From: Enterobacter asburiae | Lineage (GTDB): Bacteria > Pseudomonadota > Gammaproteobacteria > Enterobacterales > Enterobacteriaceae | Reading direction: 5' to 3' | NCBI RefSeq assembly: GCF_024599655.1 | Contig: NZ_CP102247.1 | Span: 3,038,001-3,102,000 of the forward strand | Length of the DNA: 64,000 bases | In this document: piece by piece, positions 36,636-45,903 of the stretch | Layout of the letters: the number at the start of each line of letters is the position of its first letter | How positions within the stretch are numbered: position 1 is the stretch's first letter | Program-made: the position numbers and the translations under genes | The notes under the pieces: generated by a model | Told to the model about the DNA's origin: nothing | Database searches by the model: none | The model's input: only the letters and a program-made list of their open reading frames with translations

Positions 36636-37640
36636 TCAGAGATGGGAAACCGGCGGTGTGACGCCGGGTTGCAGGTAATGTTCGATACGCAGTAACTGGT
36701 CGGTCAGTAAAAGCTCGCGATTAAGACCCGTCACGGTTAAAAGCTGTTCACGACTCTGGCAAATTTCATGGAGCATCGCGTGAAGAATCTTCCCTGAGAG
36801 GCGGTTCGCCAGCGTATTCACCAGCAGCCACGCATCCGGGTTGGTCAGAAGCGTTGCCCCCTGCTGGATTTTGAGCGCATCCAGCAGCAAGGAGGCCAGC
36901 CAGTGCAGACGCTCAACGGCCCGATCGCTGTTAAGCGCAGGCAGTAAACTTAGCCAGTCGTGACTGTTCAGTGAAGCGTCGACGGCCTGGCAGAGCGTTT
37001 CTCGCGCTGACCAGACGTCAGGCTGCAGTAATGCCAGCGCCGCAGCAGGCGCGCCGCTGCTCAGACGCAAGGCGGTCAGCGCGCTCTCAGGTGACGTTGT
37101 CACCTCACGCTCAAGCCAGCTCAGCGCCCACGATTCCTGGGGCACCGCCAGGTGATGGAGACGACAACGGCTGCGCAACGTCGCCAGCAATCGTCCCGGG
37201 TCACGGCATGAGAGGAAAAACCACGTTTTAACCGGCGGCTCTTCCAGTGTTTTAAGCAGGGCGTTAGCCGCAGCCTCGGTGAGCAGCGTGGCGTCTTTAA
37301 GCCAGACCACTTTAGCGCCGCCCAGTCGCGCGTGTTCATACAATTTTTCACCGACTTCACGCACGGCATCAATACCGAGCGCGCTTTTGCCCTTCTCAGG
37401 CTCGAGGGTGTAGTAGTCAGGATGCGTGCCCGCCTGCATCAGCTGGCAGCCACGGCATTTACCACAGCTCTTGTGCCCTTCCGGCTGCTGACACATCAGA
37501 AAACGGGTGATGGCATAAATCAGCGCATCATCACCCATCCCCGGCAATGCCTGAATCAGTAACGCATGATGCCCCCGACCCGCCTGATAGCTGCCGATCA
37601 GCTGTTCAAAGTGTGGGCGCAACCATGGATACCATTTCAT
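36636..37640 (-). CDS. holB: DNA polymerase III delta-prime subunit HolB
   Basis: Clamp-loader subunit, 334 residues as in E. coli. The Walker A region is degenerate (QALPGMGDDALI), as normal for delta-prime, and the zinc module CGKCRGCQ is present. Sensor-1 SRC motif is seen in LRSRCRLHHL. ATG 37640 (MKWYPWLRP) overlaps the tmk stop by four bases; the open frame seven codons further upstream is not homologous. Confidence 0.95.
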   Translation of the reverse strand: MKWYPWLRPHFEQLIGSYQAGRGHHALLIQALPGMGDDALIYAITRFLMCQQPEGHKSCGKCRGCQLMQAGTHPDYYTLEPEKGKSALGIDAVREVGEKLYEHARLGGAKVVWLKDATLLTEAAANALLKTLEEPPVKTWFFLSCRDPGRLLATLRSRCRLHHLAVPQESWALSWLEREVTTSPESALTALRLSSGAPAAALALLQPDVWSARETLCQAVDASLNSHDWLSLLPALNSDRAVERLHWLASLLLDALKIQQGATLLTNPDAWLLVNTLANRLSGKILHAMLHEICQSREQLLTVTGLNRELLLTDQLLRIEHYLQPGVTPPVSHL

Positions 37641-38278
37641 GCCTGCTGCTCCTGCACCCACTGCGTAATGGTATGCTGAATGTCACGCGTGACGTCGTCC
37701 AGGGACTGCGTCGCATCGATGGTACAAATTGAGCTGTCCTGTGCGGCCAGCTCAAGATAGCGCGCGCGGGTGCGGTTAAAGAAATCAAACGACTCTTGTT
37801 CAATGCGGTCCAGCTCGCCGCGCGCGCGGGCACGCTTGAGGCCCACTTCCGGCGTCACATCCAGATAGAGCGTCAGGTCGGGGCGAAAATCACCCAATAC
37901 GGCATTACGCAGCGTGGCCAGCATTGTCTGGTCGATACCGCGTCCTCCGCCCTGATACGCCTGAGTCGACAGATCGTGACGGTCGCCGATCACCCACTTA
38001 CCCTCGGCCAGGGCAGGTTTGATAATCGTCTCAACCAGCTGAACGCGCGCCGCGTAGAACATCAGCACTTCGGCTTTGTCAGTGATAACTTCGTCGCCGA
38101 CGGATTTGATATCCAGCACCAGGCTGCGCAGCTTTTCAGCCAGCTGCGTGCCGCCCGGCTCGCGGGTAAATACCATGTCCGCCACGCCAAGCGCTTTGAG
38201 CGTATCCACCACCACGTTGCGGGCGGTGGTTTTACCTGCCCCTTCGAGTCCCTCAATGACAATGTATTTACTGCGCAT
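37637..38278 (-). CDS. tmk: Thymidylate kinase
   Basis: Phosphorylates dTMP to dTDP, 213 residues. P-loop GLEGAGKTT near the N-terminus, DRHDLSTQAYQGGGRG, and the LID arginines ARARGELDRIE (E. coli-type LID) are visible. It overlaps mltG by 11 bases and holB by four. Confidence 0.96.
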   Translation of the reverse strand: MRSKYIVIEGLEGAGKTTARNVVVDTLKALGVADMVFTREPGGTQLAEKLRSLVLDIKSVGDEVITDKAEVLMFYAARVQLVETIIKPALAEGKWVIGDRHDLSTQAYQGGGRGIDQTMLATLRNAVLGDFRPDLTLYLDVTPEVGLKRARARGELDRIEQESFDFFNRTRARYLELAAQDSSICTIDATQSLDDVTRDIQHTITQWVQEQQA

Positions 38279-39290
38279 TTTTTTCCTTAAGTGCCTTCAG
38301 ATAGTCCTGAACAGAGCGATTGTGGCTGGCAAGGTTGGTGTTAAAGGTATGCCCCCCTTTTCCATCAGCCACAAAATAGAGATACGGTGTTTTAGCCGGA
38401 TGCGCGGCGGCTTTGAGCGACGCTTCGCTCGGCGTGGCGATCGGGCCCGGCGGTAAACCGCTAATCACGTAGGTATTATACGCCGTTGGCGTCTCCAGAT
38501 CTTTTCTTGAGATCTTGCCGGTATAGCTCTCACCCATGCCGTAGATAACGGTAGGGTCGGTTTGCAGACGCATGCCGATGCGCAGACGGTTGATAAATAC
38601 TGACGCCACCCTATCGCGCTCGGCGGCAACGGCTGTCTCTTTCTCAACGATCGAGGCCATGGTCACAAACTGATTCTGATCGCTGTAAGGCAACCCTTCC
38701 ATTCGCCCCTCCCAGGCGGCATCCACGGCGGCGACCATTTTTTTGTGCGCCCGCTTCAGGATGGCTACATCGGTCGTGCCTGCCGTGTACATCCAGGTGT
38801 CTGGCCAGAACCAGCCTTCCACCCATTCCGGATGTTCAAGCTTCAGCGCGTCAGCCACCGTCTGATAGCTATCGTCTTTTAACGTATGTTTGATATACGG
38901 CGCATCACGCAGCTGTTTAAGGTAATCGCTCAGGCGCATCCCTTCTACAAACCGCAGGGGGAACTGGGCTTCTTTGCCGCTTTCCAGCAGCTGCAGCATC
39001 TCCCTGACGGTCATTCCCGGCGTAAAGCGATAGGTACCGGCTTTGAAATGTGACAGCTCAGGCTCCACGCGCAATAGCCACTGGAATACTCGTGGACGAT
39101 TGATAATCTTGTCGCCATAGAGCTGTTCCCCCAGCGCCTGACGGCCGGTTCCCGCTTTCAGGGTAAAGATCGTTTCGTCTTTAACCAGGATCTTGCTGTC
39201 CGCCAGCTGGCGAACTTTCCATACGCCAGCTCCGCCAGCGACGCCCAGCGCAACGATGAGGATAAGGACAAAGCGCAACATTTTTTTCAT
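38268..39290 (-). CDS. mltG: Endolytic murein transglycosylase MltG
   Basis: Inner-membrane YceG-family enzyme that cuts nascent peptidoglycan and helps end glycan chains. 340 residues as in E. coli. One N-terminal helix (about 5-24), a LysM-like region, and the catalytic segment TMASIVEKETAVAAERD, whose glutamate (about 218) is essential in the family. Two bases after pabC and overlapping tmk. Confidence 0.95.
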   Translation of the reverse strand: MKKMLRFVLILIVALGVAGGAGVWKVRQLADSKILVKDETIFTLKAGTGRQALGEQLYGDKIINRPRVFQWLLRVEPELSHFKAGTYRFTPGMTVREMLQLLESGKEAQFPLRFVEGMRLSDYLKQLRDAPYIKHTLKDDSYQTVADALKLEHPEWVEGWFWPDTWMYTAGTTDVAILKRAHKKMVAAVDAAWEGRMEGLPYSDQNQFVTMASIVEKETAVAAERDRVASVFINRLRIGMRLQTDPTVIYGMGESYTGKISRKDLETPTAYNTYVISGLPPGPIATPSEASLKAAAHPAKTPYLYFVADGKGGHTFNTNLASHNRSVQDYLKALKEKNAQ

Positions 39291-39292
39291 GA

Positions 39293-40102
39293 CTATCTGG
39301 TTTGCTCACATATCGGGGCTAAAAACTGAAACAGTTCGCGCGAAGACCAGCGTTGTTGGCCATACGCACTGACGGGTACAACAGGCATCAGCGCATTGCA
39401 GATGATGACTTCATCTGCGGTCTGTAGCGCGGCTTCTCCTGCGCTAACTTCGACAACGCGAAAGCCAGAGCGTGCCAGCTGTTGCAGACAAAACTGACGC
39501 ATTAACCCATTTACGCCAGCGTGTTCCAGCGACGGAGTGAATACCTCTTCCCCCTGCCGCCAGAGTAAATTAGCCGCACAGCATTCCGTAATGAACCCTT
39601 CGCTGTCAAGAACCAGCGCCTCATCGGCGTCCGTCTGTTCAAGATGAGTACGAATGAGCACCTGCTCCAGGCGATTGAGATGCTTAAGCCCGGCCAGCAT
39701 CGGGTTTCGTCCCAGCCGTACCGGGCTCAGCGTCAGCGTGACGCCGCCTTCTCGCCAGCGAGAGTAATGCGCGGGATAAGCAGAAACGGAGAGAATACGC
39801 GTTGGGTTGATACACGATGCGGCGCTGTAACCCCGGCCACCACTGCCGCGGCTGATGATAACCTTGAGTACGCCGCTGGCCTTCCCGGTTGCCAGCTGGC
39901 ACATTTCCTGGCGCAGTGTGTCCCAGTGCGTAAAGGGGATCATGAGCTTTTCACAGCCATGCTGCAGGCGTCGAATATGCGCCTCCAGCAGGCAGACATC
40001 GCCATCCAGAATGCGCGCCGTCGTAAAGCAACCATCACCGAACTGTATCGCCCTGTCGCTGGCAGGCAGCGTGTCCTGCTCAAGGCCATTGATTAAAAAC
40101 AT
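39293..40102 (-). CDS. pabC: Aminodeoxychorismate lyase
   Basis: PLP enzyme that makes p-aminobenzoate for folate, 269 residues as in E. coli. The Schiff-base lysine lies in LKHLNRLEQ (about 140), and the class IV aminotransferase signature ECCAANLLW is visible. It follows fabF by 120 bases that hold a hairpin at 40174-40200, so it may be partly attenuated. Confidence 0.94.
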   Translation of the reverse strand: MFLINGLEQDTLPASDRAIQFGDGCFTTARILDGDVCLLEAHIRRLQHGCEKLMIPFTHWDTLRQEMCQLATGKASGVLKVIISRGSGGRGYSAASCINPTRILSVSAYPAHYSRWREGGVTLTLSPVRLGRNPMLAGLKHLNRLEQVLIRTHLEQTDADEALVLDSEGFITECCAANLLWRQGEEVFTPSLEHAGVNGLMRQFCLQQLARSGFRVVEVSAGEAALQTADEVIICNALMPVVPVSAYGQQRWSSRELFQFLAPICEQTR

Positions 40103-40171
40103 GGTGGCTCCTTATGCGTGGGCATTTAGTCTGGCAGGATGTCATGCAGCCGACAAGAAGATTAGGCTTAA

Positions 40172-40200
40172 TAAAAAAGGCCCGGCAAGCGGACCTTTTT
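40172..40200 (-). terminator. Terminator or attenuator between fabF and pabC
   Basis: AAAAAGG (40174-40180) and CCTTTTT (40194-40200), extended by CCG/CGG pairing, form a hairpin with a run of A that gives U on the minus strand. Because pabC continues on the same strand, it is more likely a partial terminator. Confidence 0.55.
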
Positions 40201-40222
40201 AAACGCTATCGGGACGTCAGGA

Positions 40223-41464
40223 TCAGATCTTTTTGAAGATCAGAGAGCCGTTGGTGCCGCCGAAGCCGAAGGAGTTACACAGGGTGTACTCCATACCGCT
40301 AACCTGACGCGCTTCGTGAGGAACGAAGTCCAGATCGCAACCTTCATCCGGGTTATCCAGGTTGATGGTTGGCGGAACAGCCTGATCGCGCAGCGCAAGG
40401 ATGGAGTAGATTGACTCTACTGCACCCGCCGCACCCAGCAGGTGACCGGTCATGGACTTCGTGGAGCTCACCATTACGCGGCTGGCAGATTCGCCGAAGA
40501 TAGACTTAACCGCCTGAGCTTCAGCTTTATCACCTGCTGGCGTAGAGGTGCCGTGCGCGTTCACGTAGCCAATTTGTGCTGGGGTAATACCCGCATCACG
40601 AATCGCGTTTTCCATCGCCAGCGCAGCACCCGCGCCGTTCTCAGGAGGAGACGTCATGTGGTAAGCATCGCTGCTCATGCCGAAACCAACGATTTCAGCA
40701 TAAATTTTCGCACCGCGTTTTTTCGCGTGTTCGTACTCTTCCAGCACGATCATGCCCGCCCCGTCGCCCAGCACGAAGCCGTCACGGTCTTTATCCCACG
40801 GACGGCTCGCCGCCTGCGGGTTATCATTACGGGTAGACAGCGCACGCGCCGCACCAAAACCGCCAACACCCAGCGGAGTACTGGCTTTTTCAGCACCGCC
40901 CGCAACCATAGCATCTGCATCGCCGTACGCGATAATGCGCGCGGCCTGGCCGATGTTATGTACGCCAGACGTACAGGCGGTCGCGATAGAAATGCTTGGC
41001 CCACGCAGGCCGAACATGATGGTCAGGTGACCCGCCACCATGTTAACAATCGTGGACGGAACGAAGAACGGGCTGATCTTACGCGGGCCGCCATTCATCA
41101 AAGATGTATGGTTTTCCTCGATCAGGCCAAGACCGCCAATCCCGGAGCCGATAGCGGCGCCGATACGGGTTGCGTTCTCTTCCGTAATCTCAAGGCCAGA
41201 ATCCTGCATGGCCTGAACGCCAGCGACAATTCCATATTGAATGAAGGCATCCATCTTGCGCTGTTCTTTGCGCGAGATGATCTCTTCACAGTTAAAATCC
41301 TTTACTAAGCCAGCAAATTTCGTTGCATAGGCGCTAGTATCGAAATGGTCGATTAGGCTGATGCCGCTCTGACCGGCAAGGAGAGCTTTCCAGGTGGACT
41401 CTACGGTATTGCCGACAGGAGACAACATGCCAAGTCCGGTCACAACTACACGACGCTTAGACAC
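40223..41464 (-). CDS. fabF: 3-oxoacyl-ACP synthase II (FabF)
   Basis: Condensing enzyme KAS II for fatty-acid elongation, including the temperature-controlled step from palmitoleate to vaccenate. 413 residues as in E. coli. Catalytic cysteine in TACTSGVHNIG, and histidines in NAHGTSTPAGD and KSMTGHLLGAAG. It lies 91 bases after acpP on the same strand. Confidence 0.97.
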   Translation of the reverse strand: MSKRRVVVTGLGMLSPVGNTVESTWKALLAGQSGISLIDHFDTSAYATKFAGLVKDFNCEEIISRKEQRKMDAFIQYGIVAGVQAMQDSGLEITEENATRIGAAIGSGIGGLGLIEENHTSLMNGGPRKISPFFVPSTIVNMVAGHLTIMFGLRGPSISIATACTSGVHNIGQAARIIAYGDADAMVAGGAEKASTPLGVGGFGAARALSTRNDNPQAASRPWDKDRDGFVLGDGAGMIVLEEYEHAKKRGAKIYAEIVGFGMSSDAYHMTSPPENGAGAALAMENAIRDAGITPAQIGYVNAHGTSTPAGDKAEAQAVKSIFGESASRVMVSSTKSMTGHLLGAAGAVESIYSILALRDQAVPPTINLDNPDEGCDLDFVPHEARQVSGMEYTLCNSFGFGGTNGSLIFKKI

Positions 41465-41555
41465 GTTTGTCCTCCAGGGAGGGATAAAAAAAGAGATTCG
41501 TGGGACTAAAAAAGATAAAACTCAGGCGGTCGAATGACCGCCTGGAGATGTTCAC

Positions 41556-41792
41556 TTACGCCTGGTGACCGTTGATGTAATCAATGGCAGCCTGAACGGT
41601 GGTGATCTTCTCAGCTTCTTCGTCCGGAATCTCAGTATCAAACTCTTCTTCCAGAGCCATTACCAGCTCAACGGTGTCAAGAGAATCTGCGCCCAGGTCT
41701 TCAACGAAGGAAGCGGAGTTCACAACTTCTTCCTGCTTAACGCCCAGCTGTTCGCCGATAATTTTCTTAACGCGTTCTTCGATAGTGCTCAT
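41556..41792 (-). CDS. acpP: Acyl carrier protein
   Basis: 78-residue acidic carrier protein of fatty-acid synthesis. The phosphopantetheine serine is in GADSLDTVEL (Ser37 counting the initiator Met). The sequence seems identical or nearly identical to E. coli AcpP. It has its own promoter at 41838-41865 and high expression is expected. Confidence 0.99.
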   Translation of the reverse strand: MSTIEERVKKIIGEQLGVKQEEVVNSASFVEDLGADSLDTVELVMALEEEFDTEIPDEEAEKITTVQAAIDYINGHQA

Positions 41793-41815
41793 ACTCTTAA
41801 ATTTCCTATCAAAAC

Positions 41816-41865
41816 TCGCTTTCGCGATGGTTTTCGTAGTGTATAAAATGTTGAAAAATTTGCAA
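41816..41865 (-). promoter_or_regulatory. acpP promoter and leader hairpin
   Basis: On the minus strand TTGCAA (41865-41860), 16 bases, TACACT (41843-41838). The transcript would carry a small TCGC-GAAA-GCGA hairpin (41827-41816) with a GAAA tetraloop. The arrangement closely resembles the E. coli acpP promoter. Confidence 0.65.
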
Positions 41866-41946
41866 CTAAATCCCGGCAGTTCTTACCACGATTTTACGTT
41901 ATTTTGAGGCCATTCGCCCTAATAACGCAAATATTTTTCATCGTGG

Positions 41947-42681
41947 TTAAACCATATACATCCCGCCGTTGACGTGGAGGGTCTCACCAGTGATGTAACC
42001 CGCTTCGTCAGAGGCTAAAAATGCAACCGCGCTGGCGATTTCTTTAGGGTCGCCAAGACGACCCGCCGGAACTGCCGCCAGCGTACCCGCACGCTGCTCT
42101 TCAGTCAGCGCACGCGTCATGTCCGTTTCAATAAAGCCCGGAGCAACAACGTTTACCGTAATACCGCGGGACGCAACTTCACGCGCCAGCGACTTACTGA
42201 AACCAATCAGACCTGCTTTCGCCGCAGCGTAGTTAGCCTGACCAGCATTTCCCATGGTACCAACCACAGAACCGACAGTGATAATACGACCATGACGCTT
42301 TTTCATCATAGCGCGCATTACCGCTTTTGACAGACGGAATACAGATGACAGGTTGGTTTCGATGATATCGTTCCACTCGTCGTCTTTCATTCGCATTAAC
42401 AGGTTATCGCGAGTGATCCCGGCATTGTTTACCAGAATATCCACTTCGCCAAACTCTGCGCGAATATTTTCCAGAACAGATTCGATAGATGCAGGTTCAG
42501 TCACATTCAGTACCAGACCTTTACCGTTTGCACCCAGATACTCGCTGATGGCCTGAGCGCCATTCTCGCTGGTTGCTGTACCAATCACCTTCGCGCCGCG
42601 CGCAACCAGTGTTTCAGCAATTGCACGCCCGATACCGCGGCTTGCGCCAGTGACCAGGGCGATTTTTCCTTCAAAACTCAT
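41947..42681 (-). CDS. fabG: 3-oxoacyl-ACP reductase (FabG)
   Basis: NADPH-dependent short-chain dehydrogenase, 244 residues as in E. coli. Cofactor motif TGASRGIG, NNAG, and the catalytic Ser-Tyr-Lys triad in GSVVGTMGNAGQANYAAAK. Twelve bases after fabD, 154 bases before acpP. Confidence 0.98.
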   Translation of the reverse strand: MSFEGKIALVTGASRGIGRAIAETLVARGAKVIGTATSENGAQAISEYLGANGKGLVLNVTEPASIESVLENIRAEFGEVDILVNNAGITRDNLLMRMKDDEWNDIIETNLSSVFRLSKAVMRAMMKKRHGRIITVGSVVGTMGNAGQANYAAAKAGLIGFSKSLAREVASRGITVNVVAPGFIETDMTRALTEEQRAGTLAAVPAGRLGDPKEIASAVAFLASDEAGYITGETLHVNGGMYMV

Positions 42682-42693
42682 GGTATTCCTCTT

Positions 42694-43623
42694 TTATTGC
42701 GAGAGTGCCGCTGACATCGCTTCCGGCTCGTTAATCGCCGAGGCTGTCAGGGTGTCAACAATACGTTTTGTCAGACCGGTGAGGACTTTACCTGGGCCGA
42801 CTTCATACAGATGCTCAACGCCCTCCGCTGCCATAAACTCAACGGTTTTAGTCCACTGTACCGGGCTGTAGAGCTGGCGAACCAGTGCGTCACGGATAGC
42901 TTCCGGCGTGGTTTCGCATTTCACATCGACGTTATTCACAACGGAAATCGTCGGTGCGTTAAACGTAATTTTTTCGAGCTCAACCGCCAGTTTCTCGGCA
43001 GCAGGCTTCATCAGCGCACAGTGAGACGGCACGCTGACCGGCAGCGGCAGCGCACGCTTAGCACCGGCTGCTTTACAGGCCGCACCCGCACGTTCAACCG
43101 CTTCTTTATGACCGGCAATAACTACCTGGCCCGGCGAGTTGAAGTTTACCGGAGAGACAACCTGGCCTTCAGCAGATTCTTCACACGCTTTTGCAATTGC
43201 AGCGTCATCCAGACCGATGATGGCAGACATGCCGCCCGTGCCTTCCGGCACCGCTTCCTGCATGAATTTACCGCGCAGTTCAACCAGACGTACCGCGTCA
43301 GCAAACGCGATCACGCTGGCACACACCAGCGCAGAGTATTCCCCCAGGCTGTGACCCGCGAGCAGCGCTGGCGCTTTACCGCCCTGCTGCTGCCAAACGC
43401 GCCACAGCGCAACGGACGCGGTCAGCAGCGCTGGCTGAGTCTGCCAGGTTTTGTTCAATTCTTCGGCCGGACCCTGCTGGGTCAGCGCCCATAAATCATA
43501 ACCCAGTGCATCAGAAGCTTCACGGAAAGTCTCTTCAATAACCGGATAGTGTGCTGCCATTTCAGACAACATCCCAACGGTTTGAGAGCCCTGGCCCGGG
43601 AACACAAAAGCAAATTGCGTCAT
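42694..43623 (-). CDS. fabD: Malonyl-CoA-ACP transacylase (FabD)
   Basis: Loads malonyl groups onto ACP. 309 residues as in E. coli. Nucleophile serine in GHSLGEYSALV (about 92), catalytic histidine in SVPSHCALM (about 201), and N-terminal FPGQGSQ. Fifteen bases after fabH. Confidence 0.98.
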   Translation of the reverse strand: MTQFAFVFPGQGSQTVGMLSEMAAHYPVIEETFREASDALGYDLWALTQQGPAEELNKTWQTQPALLTASVALWRVWQQQGGKAPALLAGHSLGEYSALVCASVIAFADAVRLVELRGKFMQEAVPEGTGGMSAIIGLDDAAIAKACEESAEGQVVSPVNFNSPGQVVIAGHKEAVERAGAACKAAGAKRALPLPVSVPSHCALMKPAAEKLAVELEKITFNAPTISVVNNVDVKCETTPEAIRDALVRQLYSPVQWTKTVEFMAAEGVEHLYEVGPGKVLTGLTKRIVDTLTASAINEPEAMSAALSQ

Positions 43624-43638
43624 TTTTTATTCCTTATC

Positions 43639-44592
43639 CTAGAAACGAACCAGCGCGGAACCCCAGGTGAACCCGCCACCGAAGGCTTCAAGCAAGACCA
43701 GCTGGCCCCGTTTGATTCGTCCATCGCGTACCGCTTCATCAAATGCGCACGGTACCGACGCCGCAGAGGTATTGCCGTGACGATCCAGCGTCACCACAAC
43801 GTTATCCATCGACATGCCGAGCTTTTTAGCGGTCGCGCTGATGATACGCAGGTTCGCCTGATGCGGCACCAGCCAGTCGAGCGCGGAGCGCTCAAGGTTA
43901 TTCGCTTCCAGCGTTTCATCAACGATGTGCGCAAGCTCAGTCACCGCCACCTTGAACACCTCGTTCCCTGCCATAGCCAGGTAAATCGAGTTGTCCGGAT
44001 TAACGCGATCGGCGTTAGGCAGAGTCAACAGTTCGCCGTAGCTGCCATCAGCATGCAGATGCGTCGAGATGATACCCGGCTCTTCGGACTGCCCCAGCAG
44101 CACCGCGCCCGCACCATCACCAAAAATAATGATCGTTCCGCGATCGGTTGGGTCGCAGGTGCGCGCCAGCACGTCAGCACCGATCACCAGCGCATATTTA
44201 ACGGCACCGGATTTCACGTACTGATCGGCAACGCTCAGCGCATAGGTGAAGCCTGCGCACGCGGCAGCGACGTCAAACGCCGGGCAGCCTTTGATGCCGA
44301 GCATGTTCTGCACCTGGCACGCCGCGCTTGGGAAAGCATGCGTGGCAGACGTCGTGGCGACCACGATCAAACCAATCTGTTCTTTATCAATGCCCGCCAT
44401 TTCGATAGCACGCTGTGCGGCTTCGTAACCCATGGTCGACACGGTTTCGTCTGGCGCGGCAATACGACGTTCACGGATACCTGTGCGCGTGACAATCCAC
44501 TCGTCAGACGTATCTACCATTTTTTCCAGATCGGCGTTGGTACGCACTTGTTTTGGCAGGTAGCTGCCGGTACCTAAAATCTTCGTATACAT
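43639..44592 (-). CDS. fabH: 3-oxoacyl-ACP synthase III (FabH)
   Basis: Initiates fatty-acid synthesis from acetyl-CoA and malonyl-ACP. 317 residues as in E. coli. Catalytic triad C (DVAAACAGFTYAL, about 112), H (VPHQANLRII, about 244) and N (HGNTSAASVP, about 274). Six bases after plsX. Confidence 0.98.
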   Translation of the reverse strand: MYTKILGTGSYLPKQVRTNADLEKMVDTSDEWIVTRTGIRERRIAAPDETVSTMGYEAAQRAIEMAGIDKEQIGLIVVATTSATHAFPSAACQVQNMLGIKGCPAFDVAAACAGFTYALSVADQYVKSGAVKYALVIGADVLARTCDPTDRGTIIIFGDGAGAVLLGQSEEPGIISTHLHADGSYGELLTLPNADRVNPDNSIYLAMAGNEVFKVAVTELAHIVDETLEANNLERSALDWLVPHQANLRIISATAKKLGMSMDNVVVTLDRHGNTSAASVPCAFDEAVRDGRIKRGQLVLLEAFGGGFTWGSALVRF

Positions 44593-44598
44593 GTAAGC

Positions 44599-45633
44599 TC
44601 AGTCACTTTTAGCTAATACAGATTCCAGGCGAGCGGCAATCCGCTGAGGGACTTGTCGCTGCACCGCCTGCACTGCCTGTTCAATCGCGACAGCAAATGC
44701 TCGCTGATTGGCGGCGCCATGACTCTTAATCACGATGCCGCGCAATCCTAACAGACAGGCGCCATTATACTGGTCGGGGTTGAGGTGACTGAATCGCCGC
44801 GTCAGGCTCTTTTGTAACCAACGCTTCAATAAAATTAGCCACCAGGCGCTTTTTTTGCCTTCTCCCTGCGATTTCAGCAGAGAAAGAAACATGCGCACGA
44901 CCCCTTCCATGGTCTTCAACGTGACGTTTCCGGTGAAGCCATCGCACACCAGAACATCCGTTTTACCCGTCAACAACTCATTGGCTTCGAGATAACCAAT
45001 ATAGTTGATGGAGGGAACCTGTTTGAGCAATTCAGCCGCTTCGCGAATGCTGTCCAGGCCTTTGGTCTCTTCTTCACCAATGTTCAGTAACGCAACACGG
45101 GGAGTGTTGATCCCGACGACTTCTTCTGCCAGCACCGATCCCATCACGGCAAACTGAGCCAGCATAGTACTATCACAGTCGACGTTAGCGCCCAAATCGA
45201 GCACCACCGTTTTGCCCTTCTGCTGATGCGGTAACACCGTCACCAGCGCCGGACGCTCAATACCTTCAATAGGTTTGAGCAGTAATTTCGACAGCCCCAT
45301 CAGCGCGCCGGTATTCCCCGCGCTGACGCAAGCCTGGGCTCGCCCTTCTTTCACCAGCTCCAGCGCTATCCGCATAGAGCTGCCACGACTATTGCGAATA
45401 GCCTGCGAGGGTCGGGCATCACTGGCAATAACTGACTGCGCAGGAATAATCTGCAGACGCGAACGTTGTTCAAAGTCAGCTTTTGCGAGTAATGGCGTGA
45501 TTGCGTCGGGATTACCGACTAAAAGAAGTGTGAGTTGCGAATTAGAATTCAGTGCCTGCAATGCTGCAGGCACTGTCACGGAAGGGCCAAAATCTCCCCC
45601 CATGACATCTAACGCCAGGGTTAGACGTGTCAA
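44599..45633 (-). CDS. plsX: Phosphate acyltransferase PlsX
   Basis: Makes acyl-phosphate from acyl-ACP for phospholipid synthesis; peripheral membrane protein. The start TTG at 45633 gives MTRLTLALDVMGGDFGPSVTVPAAL, the family N-terminus; there is no ATG nearby and the Shine-Dalgarno sequence is weak. 344 residues against about 356 in E. coli; the difference is at the C-terminus, which ends LESVLAKSD. The upstream intergenic region from rpmF holds two hairpins with GCAA loops. Translation is likely tuned by these. Confidence 0.94.
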   Translation of the reverse strand: MTRLTLALDVMGGDFGPSVTVPAALQALNSNSQLTLLLVGNPDAITPLLAKADFEQRSRLQIIPAQSVIASDARPSQAIRNSRGSSMRIALELVKEGRAQACVSAGNTGALMGLSKLLLKPIEGIERPALVTVLPHQQKGKTVVLDLGANVDCDSTMLAQFAVMGSVLAEEVVGINTPRVALLNIGEEETKGLDSIREAAELLKQVPSINYIGYLEANELLTGKTDVLVCDGFTGNVTLKTMEGVVRMFLSLLKSQGEGKKSAWWLILLKRWLQKSLTRRFSHLNPDQYNGACLLGLRGIVIKSHGAANQRAFAVAIEQAVQAVQRQVPQRIAARLESVLAKSD

Positions 45634-45660
45634 GGTATCGTCGCAGCCTGGTTCGGTAAA

Positions 45661-45716
45661 TTCCCCGTTTGCACGGGGAAATCCTCACTAAGCCTAATCA
45701 CGCTTGCGCGTGATTA
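45661..45716 (-). promoter_or_regulatory. Twin GCAA-tetraloop hairpins between rpmF and plsX
   Basis: On the minus strand two perfect stems follow one another: 45716-45695 (nine-bp stem TAATCACGC, loop GCAA) and 45680-45661 (eight-bp stem TTCCCCGT, loop GCAA). The first includes the rpmF stop codon. Neither has a T run, so they look like mRNA-stabilising or processing elements, not terminators. Confidence 0.65.
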
Positions 45717-45887
45717 CTTAGTGATAACCTTGCGGCCGCGGTAGAAACCGTCAGCGGTGATGTGGTGACGCAGGTGTTTCTCACCAGAAGTCTTGTCTAC
45801 AGACAGGCTGGTAACTGCAGTCAGCGCGTCATGGGAACGACGCATGCCACGTTTGGAACGGGTTGGTTTATTCTGTTGTACGGCCAT
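45714..45887 (-). CDS. rpmF: 50S ribosomal protein L32
   Basis: 57-residue ribosomal protein, too short to stand out among open frames. The translation MAVQQNKPTRSKRGMRRSHD...GYYRGRKVITK matches E. coli L32 in length and almost every residue (E. coli ends KVIAK). It lies 16 bases after yceD and upstream of plsX, the conserved order. Confidence 0.98.
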   Translation of the reverse strand: MAVQQNKPTRSKRGMRRSHDALTAVTSLSVDKTSGEKHLRHHITADGFYRGRKVITK

Positions 45888-45903
45888 GGACCTTACTCCT
45901 CAA

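Noticed and set aside
43549..44577. 342-codon plus-strand frame opposite fabD/fabH
   Set aside because: Spans two conserved genes in antisense and their junction; shadow frame.
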